Below, one piece after another: positions 1 through 11,837 of a DNA stretch of 64,000 bases. The stretch's first letter is position 1, and every line of letters starts with the position of its first letter. Below the pieces are notes generated by a model. It was not told where the DNA came from, did no database searches, and worked only from the letters and a program-made list of their open reading frames with translations. Source of the DNA: Marthasterias glacialis (taxonomy: Eukaryota > Echinodermata > Asteroidea > Forcipulatida > Asteriidae); NCBI GenBank assembly GCA_911728455.2, contig OU452224.1, positions 6,328,501 to 6,392,500 on the forward strand, given 5' to 3'. The position numbers and the translations under genes are program-made.

Positions 1-1220
1 ATTGTTTTTAGTGTATCCATTCTCTTTAAATACTTTCTTAGAAGATTTAGTTAAATTTGTAAATTTGCTTGATCTTAGTGTAGACTAATTTGGTCCTGAC
101 ATTTTCATTTGTGCATCTTGATCATCTAATGATGTAATGATGCATTCCTTGAAAATGCATTTTATTGGGTTTTAGTTGTTTCTTTGGTTTCCTTACACTG
201 TTTTGAGTAGCATATCATCTCTGTATCAAGATCCTGGTGTGTCTGTTTTTAGCACCATACTCAGTTTGTGGCTCAATTTGTTGACGATGTGGTGGCAATT
301 TAATGACGGATCCATGGGAGATCCCCACTTTTTGATTTGGACCTCCCTTCTTTTTATTCCCCTACATTTTGCCGGAAAGCCCTGTCATGTCTAAATTCTT
401 CTTTTCCTATGTTACAATTACCTTTTGTACTTCAGCACTTTTGTACTTGTACTTTTTTTATTGGGGGGGGGGCATGATATACAGTTTTTGTCACACAATC
501 TTTTTACTTTGAGGTACTCTACCTAGAGCACTTTGAGCATTAGTTTCCAATTCATGCATGATGCTTTCCTTATTGATTTGACTACAGTGTAACCAATGAT
601 TTCATTGGTCTTGTGTAGTATTTGATCAGGCTGTTTGGCTCATCTCAACGCGTTTGCAGCGTTATGATGACTACTGAATGTATGATCTATGACGTTTAAG
701 ACACATGCTACAACACAGGTGTCTTGCTGAATGGTGCATCTAAACGTTTGCAAAACGTCATGATGACCACAAAGTCATGCCCAGTCTCACTTGGTGAATA
801 TATTTAAGAGTTTTTGCAAATTCCTGACGGTCAAATACTGTGCACTTCCAATACTCTAAATATGTCCCCCTATGAATTTTCTATCTCAACTGGTCTAAAT
901 GCAAAGTACATTTAAGACACAATACCATGTGTGACCGACTCTAAGCCCGCCCCCCCCCCCCTTACATGACAGGACCTCCGGCCAATTTCACCTCCTCTCT
1001 TTTTCAGATCCTGGATCCGCCCCTTTTCAATCTGCCCCTCAGTATCAAGGGCAACTATGGTGCCTTTTATCGACACAGGGTTTGCCAGTCCTGCCTCTAT
1101 TTTGTCCATGGTAAATTTAATTGAAGTTGTTACAAATTTGTGTACTGCACACTTTACTATACATCCCCATGTATAACAGATACCATGCACTTTTTACATC
1201 TTACATGTAAACCTATAATA
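1..1220. other. Intergenic or intronic, no gene seen
   Basis: AT-rich. The only structure is a weak duplication: CGTTTGCAGCGTTATGATGA (~650) and CGTTTGCAAAACGTCATGATGA-like sequence (~744). Homopolymer tracts at 465-473 (G) and 947-960 (C). Short open frames at 176-394 and 912-1190 have no recognisable product. Confidence 0.6.
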
Positions 1221-1961
1221 AGCAGGCCCTGGGAAATATTGAATGATGGTTTTTACAGCCTTCTCTACTAGCCAACTTGCTCTAAATAACAACCTATGTA
1301 ACTATTTATAGTTCCTATTCTCTTGACTAACTGCAAATAAGTCCTTGAATTGTTAAAGGAATCTAGCTGTATAGTTTGTTCATTTAGTTTGCATCAGAAT
1401 CTACTGTGCTTTCTGTATCAATCAAAAACATTTTTCCTCTGCACCAATAAAAACAAAAGTGTTATATATTGACTATTGAATATGAACCACTCCTGATTGC
1501 TGTTTCACCTTTACTTGAAATTGAACAAGTGAAGAGGTCATTCAGAAATGACTCAAGGATTGTTACATGTAAGTCTTTAGCACATTATTACTTGCAAGTC
1601 TTTAGCACTAAGCAAATCTGCTAAGCAAAAACACTACTAAGGCTAAGGTGTTCTTACTTGAAAGTTGATGACAACAGTTCTATATTTACTGAACTATTCC
1701 TGATTGATATTTCAACTTTGTTTGAAGTGAAGAGGTCATTCTAAAAGCTAGAGCTCAATGTTTTGTGCCTTCTTAGTACATTTTTTTAAACACATTTAAC
1801 GACCTTAGTTGAAACTAACAAGGACTGTTACAATGTTACACGCAAGTCTTTATAAATAGCACTAAACTTGTTTAGAGATGGCTAATACGTTCATGTTTCT
1901 TCACTTCAGAATTGATGAAATGATTTCATAAACAACATTGTAGGCTTTCCCAGGGCCTGCT
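1221..1961. mobile_element. Inverted-repeat unit 1
   Basis: Exact 16-bp ends: AGCAGGCCCTGGGAAA at 1221-1236 and its complement at 1946-1961, 741 bp overall. Interior is AT-rich with a ~200-bp direct duplication (CTCCTGATTGCTGTTTCACC at ~1489 and TTCCTGATTGATATTTCAAC at ~1697; both followed by GTGAAGAGGTCATTC, then TGTTACA and CAAGTCTTT). Non-coding. Confidence 0.65.
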
Positions 1962-2289
1962 AGAGTCACAAATGCATACGACTGTTCCTTTGAAATTACA
2001 TTTGTACATTTTGTACAAACTCAACAACTATGGCCTGCTCTTAATGTAGCTTGTAATCTCTGATGTTAGTGTAGCTTAAATTGCCTGATGTGGTAACTAA
2101 TACGTGCTGTTAGAGTAGCTTATTCTCATGACAGAATTTTTTTCATTGATCAGTGTTTAAATATCTACCACACTCTCAAATGTTACATGTTCTGATTTTC
2201 TCCTGAAAACTCATCATCACTTTTGTCTATCCAGGACTGGGACTACATACTGAGGTTGCTATGTTGTATCAGGTCATATAAAATCCCAG

Positions 2290-2490
2290 CTGCATCACCG
2301 CTACGCTGATCTATCCCTATACTACAAAACCTCATACAAGATGGACTTTCTGCATATTAGTTTCAAGGAGCCAATAATGAGTGCCACTGATGAACTAATG
2401 AGAGATTTTCACTATTATCCAGCATGGTATCTACACTCCTATGATGATTACGTACAGCTTTTGGATTATTTCGTGCAGCTTCTTTACAAG
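2290..2490 (+). CDS. Candidate exon of an unidentified plus-strand gene
   Basis: Exon-like segment of 67 codons: acceptor-like AAATCCCAG before CTGCATC and donor CTTTACAAG followed by GTGAAC. The frame is open from ~2253 to 2506. It contains ADLSLYYKTSYKMDF, SATDELMRDFHYYPAWYLHS and DDYVQLLDYFVQLLYK, rich in aromatic residues and unlike a random frame. CpG density is higher than in the flanks. No family recognised. The upstream pyrimidine tract is poor, so the acceptor is uncertain. It could also be a chance open frame. Confidence 0.3.
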
Positions 2491-2634
2491 GTGAACCTAC
2501 CTATTTAACTTATTAGTCAATTTAAAAAAAAGACCTGTTACTAAACAATGTCTGGACCTACATCTCTGTTATTTACTAATTTGAGTAGCAAGGCCTTAGT
2601 CCTAGAGCTAGTTGTATGCATAGACATTGGACAA

Positions 2635-3295
2635 GCTGTATACACCACTGGTATAAAACAATAAGTAGCTAAAGAGTTTGAATCCTATGGGTAATTACAT
2701 CCAAGTATTTGGCTTAAATTACCACCTGTGAACTTACACTCACAATAGAGTGTTAGTTCAATATCTTTGAAGTTTTTTTAACCTCTAGTACTCTTCTAGC
2801 CCATCTATAAGTTTATTGAATTAATGAGATGCAATTTCATCATTCTACTATACTGATTCACATTCATGATACTTCCCATTTATTTTTATGTCTGTTTGAT
2901 TAATCATTAAAAGTATCAACCAAATCATGAACTGGATCACTGGCCAGCGATACAGTTCAATGTTAAAACTGAATTGCATTTTAATCCAGAACTTGCTCAT
3001 TTGTTTGTATCCAGTAGCCTAGTTTACACTGACACTTTTATAAATTGGTGTCTACATTGATCTGGTTCTGAAGGAGTTTGAATGCATTCCTTGAGATTCA
3101 ACAGAAAGATGTTAACCTGTTGTAAGTGGTGATAGTTCATAAGATTGCATGCAGTTTTCCATGGGTGTATCCCAGCTAGAGTTTTTCCTTTTGGATTATG
3201 ATATAAAAGTATCTCCTTATTCTCTTTCAACATTTGATGTAATGTTGTCCTACTTTAGTTTCACTACTTGACCCAAAACCAGTGGTGTATACAGC
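2635..3295. mobile_element. Inverted-repeat unit 2
   Basis: Exact 17-bp ends: GCTGTATACACCACTGG at 2635-2651 and its complement at 3279-3295; 661 bp. AT-rich interior without coding signal. Confidence 0.65.
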
Positions 3296-3336
3296 CTTAA
3301 AATACACGGAGCTTATCGATAGTCTTCAATCAAACA

Positions 3337-3828
3337 ATATTGACCTATCGCCATTTATTTTATGATAGCCAATAACAGTGCACTAAGCACATTGTATGAT
3401 CAACCTGATCTACAATACTGGAAAGTGATAACCTATCTCAGACATACAAGATGTATGTGTTCCATTATTCATGTACATGTTACTTGATGTACAATATGCA
3501 TCATTTACCACACACGAACATCTAGATGTACTGGTTCCACCTTAGACCACATAATGCTCAATCGTATGCAGTTTGTGTTCATGTTAATCACTGTATGTTC
3601 ATCCTTTCTTTTTCCCAGCAGTACATGATGAAACTCATATAAATTCATTATGTGTTTCTTTTACTCATGTACGTTTGCCCAACACTCTCTGATGGACAAG
3701 TACATCAAAACCAACTGTACATACCATGCTTAACTTGCATCTACTTCCTGATAGTGCCTGTTTTAACTTGCTATCACTTATTTGTCAGAGCTATGGCTAA
3801 GTTGCAAATGGCGATAGGTCAATGTTAA
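3337..3828. mobile_element. Inverted-repeat unit 3
   Basis: ATTGACCTATCGCCATTT near 3340-3357 and its exact complement AAATGGCGATAGGTCAAT near 3806-3823; a weaker match (ATGATAGCC against GCTATGGCT) continues inward. About 490 bp. The interior holds repeated CATGTAC and GTACATG words. Confidence 0.65.
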
Positions 3829-4047
3829 TTGCCTCGTTCCCAGGGTAATCCATCCCACAGTACTATGGCATGGAACTAAGGGAGTAAACTTTGGGATTAG
3901 TGATTGCTTTTGCTGATCAATCACTTTACCTAAACAGGGGAGGGGCTGATGGTTTGTCTTTAGGAAAACACTTTTTGTCCGATAAGGTAGAAGTTAGTGT
4001 AGTGTGTAAAAGTAAGAAGGCTAGCATTGGCCACTGAGTCAAACTTA

Positions 4048-4960
4048 TTTTGCCCAACAGAGGCTAGTTGTATGGCATTGGTTGCCCAACAGGGGCTAGT
4101 TGTAGGGTGTTTGTTGCCCAATGGGGGCTAGTTGTAGGGTGTTGTTTCCCAACAGAGGCTAGTTGTAGGGTGTTTGTTGCCCAACAGGGGCTAGTTGTAG
4201 GGTGTTTGTTGCCCAATTGGGGCTAGTTGTAGGGTATTTGTTGCCCAACAGGGGCTAGTTGTAGGGTGTTTGTTGCCCAATGGGGGCTAGTTGTAGGGTG
4301 TTGTTTCCCAACAGAGGCTAGTTGTAGGGTGTTTGTTGCCCAACAGGGGCTAGTTGTAGGGTATTTGTTGCCCAACAGGGGCTAGTTGTAGGGTGTTTGT
4401 TGCCCAATGGGGGCTAGTTGTAGGGTGTTGTTTCCCAACAGAGGCTAGTTGTAGGGTGTTTGTTGCCCAACAGGGGCTAGTTGTAGGGTGTTTGTTGCCC
4501 AACAGGGGCTAGTTGTAGGGTGTTTGTTGCCCAACAGGGGCTAGTTGTAGGGTGTTTGTTGCCCAACAGGGGCTAGTTGTAGGGTGTTTGTTGCCCAACA
4601 GGGGCTAGTTGTAGGGTGTTTCTTGCCCAACAGGGGCTAGTTGTAGGGTATTTGTTGCCCAACAGGGGCTAGTTGTAGGGTGTTTGTTGCCCAATGGGGG
4701 CTAGTTGTAGGGTGTTGTTTCCCAACAGAGGCTAGTTGTAGGGTGTTTGTTGCCCAACAGGGGCTAGTTGTAGGGTGTTTGTTGCCCAACAGGGGCTAGT
4801 TGTAGGGTGTTTGTTGCCCAACAGGGGCTAGTTGTAGGGTGTTTCTTGCCCAACAGGGGCTAGTTGTAGGGTGTTTGTTGCCCAACAGGGGCTAGTTGTA
4901 GGGTGTTTCTTGCCCAACAGGGGCTAGTTGTAGGGTGTTTGTTGCCCAACAGAGGCTAAT
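4048..4960. repeat. 32-bp minisatellite with higher-order structure
   Basis: About 29 copies of a 32-bp unit built on CCCAACAGGGGCTAGTTGTA then GGGTGTTTGTTG. Variants: B (CCCAATGGGGGC), C (31 bp, TTTCCCAACAGAGGC), a GGGTATTTG form and a TTTCTTG form. B is always followed by C (copies 3-4, 8-9, 12-13, 21-22), so blocks of 4-5 or more units amplified together. The array has no CpG at all. Confidence 0.95.
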
Positions 4961-5079
4961 GGTGGGTGAAGGCGGGAAATCATAAGTGCGTTTTGTCACC
5001 TGTACATCGATTTACCAATGGTCTGGTGGTTGATGTAGTGTGTGGAGTAATAGGGGTTGATGTTACCCACTGTCTAAAA

Positions 5080-5400
5080 ATCTTGTTTGCCCTATAGGGG
5101 CTATTTTGGTGGGTGTTGTTGATACATGTATATCACTTTGCCCAACAAGGGACAGTGAGGGCAACTTAGTGTCACTGCGAACATCTGTTTGCCCAATAGG
5201 GGCTGTAGAAGTTGAATGAAGGAGGGAAAGAAACATGGGCTTAACCGAGTGTGATATTGTGTATCATGAATATTCATTTTCCCAAAATGGTTGTAATTAT
5301 GGGTATATCCATCATTTGTGTACTTCCCAATAGGGGCAAGTGATGGGGTCCGTAAATCACACTGCACATAGGGGCCACTTGTGATTTTAGTTTGTAAATC
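5080..5400. repeat. Decayed relatives of the 32-bp unit
   Basis: Spaced words GCCCTATAGGGGCTA, GCCCAACAAGGGACAG, GCCCAATAGGGGCTG, TCCCAAAATGGTTG, TCCCAATAGGGGCAAG and CACATAGGGGCCAC at roughly 45-70 bp intervals look like old copies of the unit core, between diverged spacers. Confidence 0.6.
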
Positions 5401-5549
5401 AACTGATTTTTGTTCAATGGACAGTAGAAGTGGGTATATTGAGGTGTTGGTTGTGGGTTAATAGAGGGCAAACTAAAAACACATTGCCTAATGGGCTTAG
5501 TAACCACTTTAATTGGTTCATTTAGGACTAGTTGGTGGGAACGAGGCTG

Positions 5550-7368
5550 GGCAATACCAAGCAAGGTTGAATAAGACAATGTCCTGAAAGTTCTTCACAT
5601 TAGGTAAAGTGTCATTAAATACAAGTCAAATCCATTGTGCTTTACTGGCCATTGTGATAACTAATTAATAAGCACATTGTTTTCTGATTTTGATTTACAC
5701 ATCCAAGGGATTTGGTTCCCAGACACTGGTTGTGATCAGTTTATCCTGGATTTTTGGTTATTCAGGACATCACATTAGCAACTAATTGCTTCTACATTGT
5801 AAGTGCTAACTAGAGGGCAACAGCTTACATGCGATTGCTACTGAGACAGTTGGGAGAAATGCATACTGGCTCTAGAGCCAGGAGTGACGTCACCTTGAAC
5901 GTCACATCAAGACAGAGGTAGGTAGATTTGTGAGACTCCACATATTTCTATTCACACTCCAGAGTTACCTAAACTTGTTCTTAGCAGATTATTGCCAAAT
6001 TCTGTTCCTTATTGAGTACACATGGAAAGGCCAGCTAATTCTCATTCTAAGTAAATGTGAAGAACTTTCAGGACTATCAGTTTAAAGACTAACCAGGCTT
6101 GGGGTTGTGCAAAACAGTTAAATATTACCAACAAGGTTGGTAATAAACACTGTTTCTAAAATGATTGGATGACTTCATTAATTGCTTTTGTCAATCACTT
6201 GATCAATGTATACTTTTTAGTTTCAGACCGACATTTTTTGATCTGAGGGTTAATTATGAATTTTAACTCATTCTTTGATTTGCTGAGAACAAGTGAAGTC
6301 TTAAGGTTATCGGTTTCTTCAAAACCTTCACTGGTTGAAAGCAGTGATAAAAAGCTAACCCCTTTCCCAAAGGAAAAGAGGGAAGTGGTTGTAATTTTGG
6401 TTCTAACTTATAAATACTGTACTTAAACATAAATCAACTAAATACCCCAAGCCTGAATTAAAGCTCAAGGTTGCCTAGAATTAGCAAAATTCAATCAAGG
6501 CATTGACCAATCAAATAAAAAACCTCTATATGAGGTTTTTCTGTAACACTTTAAGGACATCAAAGTGTCTTCACATGTACAATCATGTACAGGTTAACTG
6601 GATATCAAGATGTTGACACTTAATCCTTTTTGACATGAAGGCTCATAATGCATTACTTCCATTATTTGCCCTAGTTTGTGTCATAGTTCTCATGGTAGGT
6701 CTGACAGTAGCTACTTGACTAGATGAAGCCCCTCTCTACCCAGGATATGGGTATCATTGAGGGTAGTGTCTGCATGACTAACATTTGCTACTGTAATATA
6801 TCTATACCCCCAATAAGGGCATCTAGGCGGACTATGCCTGCATAATTTTTGCAACCCACTAGTGTGGGCATCTGGTAGGGCTTTTCCTGCCTGATGAATA
6901 GCTTCACTTTACCCATTATGGGTATTTCAGAAATGTCCCTGCATGTATCGACAGCAAAGATCTGGACTGCCTACTATCACTGTGTGACATGTTGATTTTC
7001 AGCAACAGTCTGTATCTTAATCAGATGACCAGTGGCCATCTTGGTTTGCTTCAACACAGACACAAGACTAAGAATAAGTCACCCATCTTAGTAATAGACT
7101 GGTGTCTCTAAGAGTGGTCATTGTAATGACTGAGTTCTGGGATTTTGATAGCAACTGTCATGTTACTTCTTGAGAAAAACTTCCTCATTAAAAGTAAATA
7201 TCATTGTTTAGACGATTGTATATATTTCTTCCAGGCACAGAGCTATATCAATAACGTTTCTTGTTTCTATGGAAATACACGTCTGAAGACATTCTGTGTC
7301 CATTTAAAACTCTAAGAGCTTGGTCAATGCCTTGATTGATATTCAACCCTAACATGCTTGGTATTGCC
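5550..7368. mobile_element. Inverted-repeat unit 5 with inner units
   Basis: GGCAATACCAAGCA at 5550-5563 and its complement at 7355-7368; the match resumes with GGTTGAAT after a 6-7 base gap. Inside are a 20-bp exact pair GTCCTGAAAGTTCTTCACAT (5581-5600 with 6055-6074) and another, TCAATCAAGGCATTGACCAA (6491-6510 with 7320-7339). Small perfect hairpins occur at ~6125 (ATTACCAAC, 3-base loop) and 6522 (AAAAACCTC, 5-base loop). No coding signal. Confidence 0.6.
6739..6950. repeat. Degenerate ~60-bp repeat with CCC...GGG hairpins
   Basis: Four units starting at 6739, 6806, 6854 and 6915: ACCCAGGATATGGGTATC, CCCCCAATAAGGGCATC, ACCCACTAGTGTGGGCATC, ACCCATTATGGGTATT. Each is followed after 20-40 bases by CTGCATG or CTGCCTG. 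Confidence 0.55.
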
Positions 7369-9240
7369 TTTGATTGAAGACTATCAATGCATGGCTGAGG
7401 ATGTATAGTTACAGTACATGAATTCCAACTTCAATTAAAGTTACCATGGACCTATCTGACATGACTGGGACCCCGTGTCTGACACCACAGTTTCTGTCAA
7501 TACTGAGGGACCCACAACATCGTCCCATTTGCAGCCCTAGTTATAGTATGGTGCACTACCTTTGCACACCAGGCCATCCATCTACAGCAGTTTAAAGAGT
7601 TTGGCACCCCAACATTTTGTTCCCAGAGTTGGGATCAGTTTTACATTTTGGCTAGGAACTTCCATGATTTTACAGTTTGGCCAAGCACTATCATGATTAT
7701 ACATGTAGATCTGGCACAAATCGTCCCCATTATTGGAGACTACATAAGTATTTTCATTTCAAAAATACTTTTTTCCTGACTTGTTACATTTCAGCTCAAC
7801 TACTGACATCTTTGGAGTTACAAGTTAAAATAGTTTACTATGCCACTGGAAATGGATCCTTATCCAAGGTACAAAGCCATTTTGATTTGTCTATCATTCA
7901 AGTCATTGAGAATCACATTGAGGCTCAAGTCTTAAATAGACTACTGCCTTTCTCAATTGTGATTATTGTCATGGTGATAACTGAAAAGACAGTTTGGGTA
8001 TTTTTTGGCAGTGCAATGACATGCAGGATAGAATTGAACTCATTTTAAGTTCTCCATATTTTTTTGTTTGCCTTCCTATAAGTCTTGAAATAGTGAAATA
8101 GATTTTAGAACTACCTGAAGTGCAGTTCTGTTTTCGTTTTTGTTGCATGTTTAAACATCTTTTATCAACAGCTTTTGTCTGATGAAAGTAAGTGGTTTAC
8201 TTCATATCAAAATGTTGAGGAGAATCCAGTTATTATAGATTCTTGGACATTTGAATCTGTTCACAGAACCTAGATTTGTCTCTGCAGTAAGAGAGAGAGA
8301 GAGTTTGAACAAACTTAAGTTTGTTGCAAAATATTTAAACATCAGTTTAGATGTTAAGCATTTCTGATTGAGTAGTTTTGCCTCTCATGTAGGATTACAT
8401 TTTTAACAAACTAACTCTTCGGCAACATTTTTTTTTTCATTTGATAGTATGATTTTTAGCTGTGGAGGATGTCATGATTTTGAACTAAAAGTAGCATTAT
8501 TTAAGTGCTATTGGTAAAATGGCAACCTTTTCAATCCTAATTTGAGGATACTTCGGTATCTTGTTTGCTAAATGCTTGAATTTTTTAACTTTGTTGACCT
8601 TCATTAAACAATTTGCTAGAAAAGTCTTTACGATTTCTTTTTTGTCACCAAATGAAATTCTTGAAAAGATTTCAACGTCATTGACTGATATTTTATTTAC
8701 TTGTTAAAGTAAATAAGGTTTTTTTTATGAATTTTCATATTAAGTTTGAAAACTTAACACACAGCAATGAAGATTTTTAAATGTATGTTTGATTTTAAAA
8801 ACAGTTTTCTTTAATAATTGTTTTAAAAAGCCTTTGTTCACTGTTTGTGCTGATGAACTTGTTGCTCTAATTTGATTTAGTTTGTTCAGGTTTATATTTG
8901 CATTACCAAAGGTTGACTAATTTTTAATGTACATTTTTCTTGAAAATACAAAACTTGATTTTTGGAACACAAAGCAGAGAGGTTTAGACAGTGATCGTTA
9001 AACAAATGATTGGCTGGCTGAGACATTGTGACCAAAATCTCTTGGTATGACAAACATCTCAGAAATACTCGACAAAAACGTACATTTGCAGATATTCCAT
9101 TCTCATGGATCAAAATACCATGATGCAACGATTACTCCTGAAATGTATAGTTCAGAGGAGACTTGAAGGCATTTCTTCCATGTGCAATCCCTGGAGTGGA
9201 AGATGGATACATCCTCCTCTGTGGAAGAAAACTGGTTATT
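7369..9240. other. AT-rich, no gene seen
   Basis: Very low CpG (about two in 7861-8460). A 30-bp direct repeat occurs at 7644-7702 (CATTTTGGCTAGGAACTTCC and CAGTTTGGCCAAGCACTATC). Perfect small hairpins at 8692-8715 (TTATTTACTT) and 8740-8757 (TTAAGTTT). The 123-residue open frame at 7677-8048 has no features I recognise. Confidence 0.6.
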
Positions 9241-9242
9241 AT

Positions 9243-9479
9243 AGTTCAAAGGATCCCTACCATGTTGTAGCCAACTGTGGGTCTTTGATTCATCCAGACC
9301 GCCAAGGATTGGGAAGGTTGACACATCACAAACAGTCAAACACCTTCAAATGCAGACAGAGAGCAACTCACCGACCAGCCTGCCGACACCTGTGGGCGGG
9401 GACGCTTGTGCGAGCACCAGGATGGCTTGCATGCACCGGGGTGCCAAAGAGGGGAGGGGATACATTCATTTGCTGTTGG
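9243..9479 (+). CDS. Possible exon, GC-rich island in AT-rich DNA
   Basis: A block richer in GC and CpG than its surroundings. One plus frame is open from a stop at ~9240 to beyond a donor-like CTGTTG followed by GTAAAATAC, reading VDTSQTVKHLQMQTESNSPT, SLPTPVGGDACAST and MACMHRGAKEG, a composition plausible for a disordered region. A second plus frame (9105-9482) and a minus frame (9103-9339) are also open, so the frame and even the strand are undecided. The 3' part is repeated in decayed form at 9848. No family recognised. Confidence 0.22.
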
Positions 9480-10490
9480 TAAAATACAAAAATAATTTCT
9501 CATTAGTAAAAGAATCTTCCACTGGAAAAGATGTGCAAAATAAATAGTTCGCTATAAATGTTTTGAAATGTAAAAGGAAGATCCAGAATTTAGACGTCAG
9601 CTTTTGAAGACATTTTGTCAATGCTGCTAAGAAGTTAAAATGTGGTGTACAAGATTGGCTAATGTACTTCAGAAGAAGTTTCTATAAAAAAAATGCATGA
9701 AATGCAACATGAGAGAGTAAATTGAGATTTTGTCTCATATACCTGTCAGTTTAGTGAAAAAAGAGAGATCCATTTGGCCCCAGAAATGCCAATGTATAAT
9801 GACTAGGTTAGAGATGTGAACATTTTGTGAAAATGCTATTTCCTTACAGGATGGCTTTTATGCACTGGGGTGCCATTTTGAGTGCTGCTGGTAAAATAAA
9901 AAAACTAAAAGACATTCCATTAATAACAGAAACAAGAAATGCAAAATAAATGTTGATTTTGAAATGTAAAAGGAAGATCCAGAATTTAGATGTCAGCTTT
10001 TGAAGACAATTAGATACAGTGATGTTTTTTTTGCATGGCGGCCTTTTTGAGTGTTTGTAAAAAAAAAATAATAATAAAATAAATAAAAAACGTACAAAGT
10101 TAATATTGGGACAACAATCACATCAGCTTTTCCTGTCAATGTGTTGTACACATAAGTCATTTACGATAGTTTGCATTGTAAATACTTGACTTTTTGAGTC
10201 TAAGTTTTGAGTTCAGAAGTACATTTACGGCCAATCTTGTACCGGATTACCAACAGACATTATAGACTCACCCTCCACTCTCTAACTAAACTAACTAATT
10301 AAATTACTTTACAATGTTTAAGATAGACCAGCCTCTCACAAAAAGCTTGGTAACTTTCACATTTCACATGGAATTTGAAAAAGTTTAGAAGTATAAAAAA
10401 ACTGCATCCAGTGTGCAAAATATGTGTCTTAATTGATTTTGAATTGTATAAGGAAACTCCAGAATTTAGATGTCAGCTTTTGAGGACAAT
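9419..10490. repeat. Degenerate ~430-bp repeat, 2-3 copies
   Basis: CAGGATGGCTTGCATGCACC at 9419 and CAGGATGGCTTTTATGCACT at 9848, each followed by GGGGTGCC, GGTAAAATA, then GGAAGATCCAGAATTTAGA and GTCAGCTTTTGAAGACA (9567-9612, 9963-10006). A third partial copy is at 10440-10490 (GGAAACTCCAGAATTTAGAT). Confidence 0.75.
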
Positions 10491-10499
10491 TCATTCATG

Positions 10500-11590
10500 C
10501 TTGCTTATTGGCTGTGAACAAAGCATTTGAATACTCTGTGACCACACCATAGACTTTATAACTTGTCACAAGAACAATTCTTAATCTTATTGCTTGTTTT
10601 TGTTTTCAGTGACTTGATTTTTGAAAGTTCAGGTTTCTGTGAGAGGCTGTTCATAGCATTGTTTAGTACTAATTACCCTCTGTTCATGCATGAATTCCTA
10701 GGTGCTACATTGACTTGGATGTACATCATTTTAAAGTTAAATCCAACAAGATTATTAAAACAACTCCTGTACTAACCTATTGTAGGTCTTTCAACTCACA
10801 AACACTAACTGATTGAACACTAAACTTTAAATATACTTCACTTTAACATGAGCTTTCTTCTCATAAAGCAAGCTTGGAGGATTTGCATGGTGCATGAAGT
10901 AAGAACTGAGTAGGTTTAATAATAGCAATTGTATGAATTAAGTCTCTTTCAGGAAAAGTGTTGATTCTCAAAAGAACTAGAGGGCTGACATGTTGTAGAA
11001 TCTTGACATTTCTAAAGAAAGTGCTTTGCTCAGCTTCCTGTCTTTGTTCATGGTTCTTAGTCATACATTTCAATGACTTTAAAACTTTACTTGTCAACAA
11101 ACATTGACTTTAGTGTCACCTATTATTTCTTGTTTGTGTTAAAAAACCATTTTGATGTTAGGGAGAGCTGACAAAGTTTAAATTCTATTTTCCCTAATTC
11201 CATACAATTAGTTCACTAGATGGTTTTAGTGACAGGCTAATTTAGTACTCTCGATGGTTTAAGGAGAAGCTGTTGACAACCTATTTTGAAATACCTTTTG
11301 CTTCAGTCCTATCTCATCTAGTACTCTGTGAATTAAGGACAACTGATTTCGAAATACCTTTTCAGTTGTAATCCTACATGTATTCCTTTTACTGCACTTG
11401 GGGTTTCGGACTTTGCCTTTAATGCTAAAAGTATTTCCAAAATATTTAAAAATACTATTTGTTTTAATCCTATCTCTTTAGTACACTTGCTGGTTTTAGA
11501 AATATATTGTTTAATCAATTATTAGTAATACCATTTGTCCCATTTAAAACCCTTGTACTACACTAATCCTATATCATGCATGAACAGATG
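10500..11590. other. No gene; weak 60-110 bp repeats at 11280-11580
   Basis: GAAATACCTTTTGCTTCAGTC, GAAATACCTTTTCAGTTGTAATC, AATACTATTTGTTTTAATCC and AATACCATTTGTCCC recur with CCTATCTC and TAGTAC words, a much decayed tandem repeat. The rest is AT-rich without signal. Confidence 0.5.
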
Positions 11591-11593
11591 ACT

Positions 11594-11837
11594 ATACTCT
11601 CTAAATGTAAAAGTGTAAATATTTCACTCTCTTGTCCGAGTCGTGTCATTTTGGCTCTTTTGAGAGTGACACTGTGCATCGCCCTTTTTGAGTGAAATTG
11701 GAGCGAACTTCACTCTGATTTAAGTTAAACATACGGTTCTTTCTCTCTAAAAAGAGTTGTCCGCCATATGGCTCTTTGCAAGTGTGGTATTGTGGACAAC
11801 GGAAGTGGTTTTTTCACTCTTTTACATTTAGAGAGTA
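11594..11837. mobile_element. MITE FB-A copy 1
   Basis: ~243 bp, ends TACTCTCTAAATGTAAAAGT and, inverted, TACTCTCTAAATGTAAAAGA: near-perfect. TA flanks. Interior as in 48915. It keeps about eight CpG sites despite lying in the CpG-poor region, suggesting a fairly recent insertion. Confidence 0.92.

Larger units (their letters stand above)
3831..5547. other. Inverted-repeat unit 4 enclosing a minisatellite
   Basis: GCCTCGTTCCCA at 3831-3842 and its exact complement at 5536-5547 bracket the 32-bp array. Twelve bases alone could match by chance, but both lie within a few bases of the ends of neighbouring units. Confidence 0.35.

Noticed and set aside
4048-4960. CRISPR-like array of 32-bp repeats
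   Set aside because: Repeats are contiguous with no unique spacers, in eukaryotic DNA; it is a minisatellite.
6522-6541. Hairpin followed by T-rich sequence, like a bacterial terminator
   Set aside because: The context is eukaryotic and no bacterial gene is present; small hairpins are common in this AT-rich stretch.
9105-9482. 125-residue plus-strand frame as a gene
   Set aside because: Composition is irregular and two other frames over the same bases are also open. Only a low-confidence exon-like block is listed.
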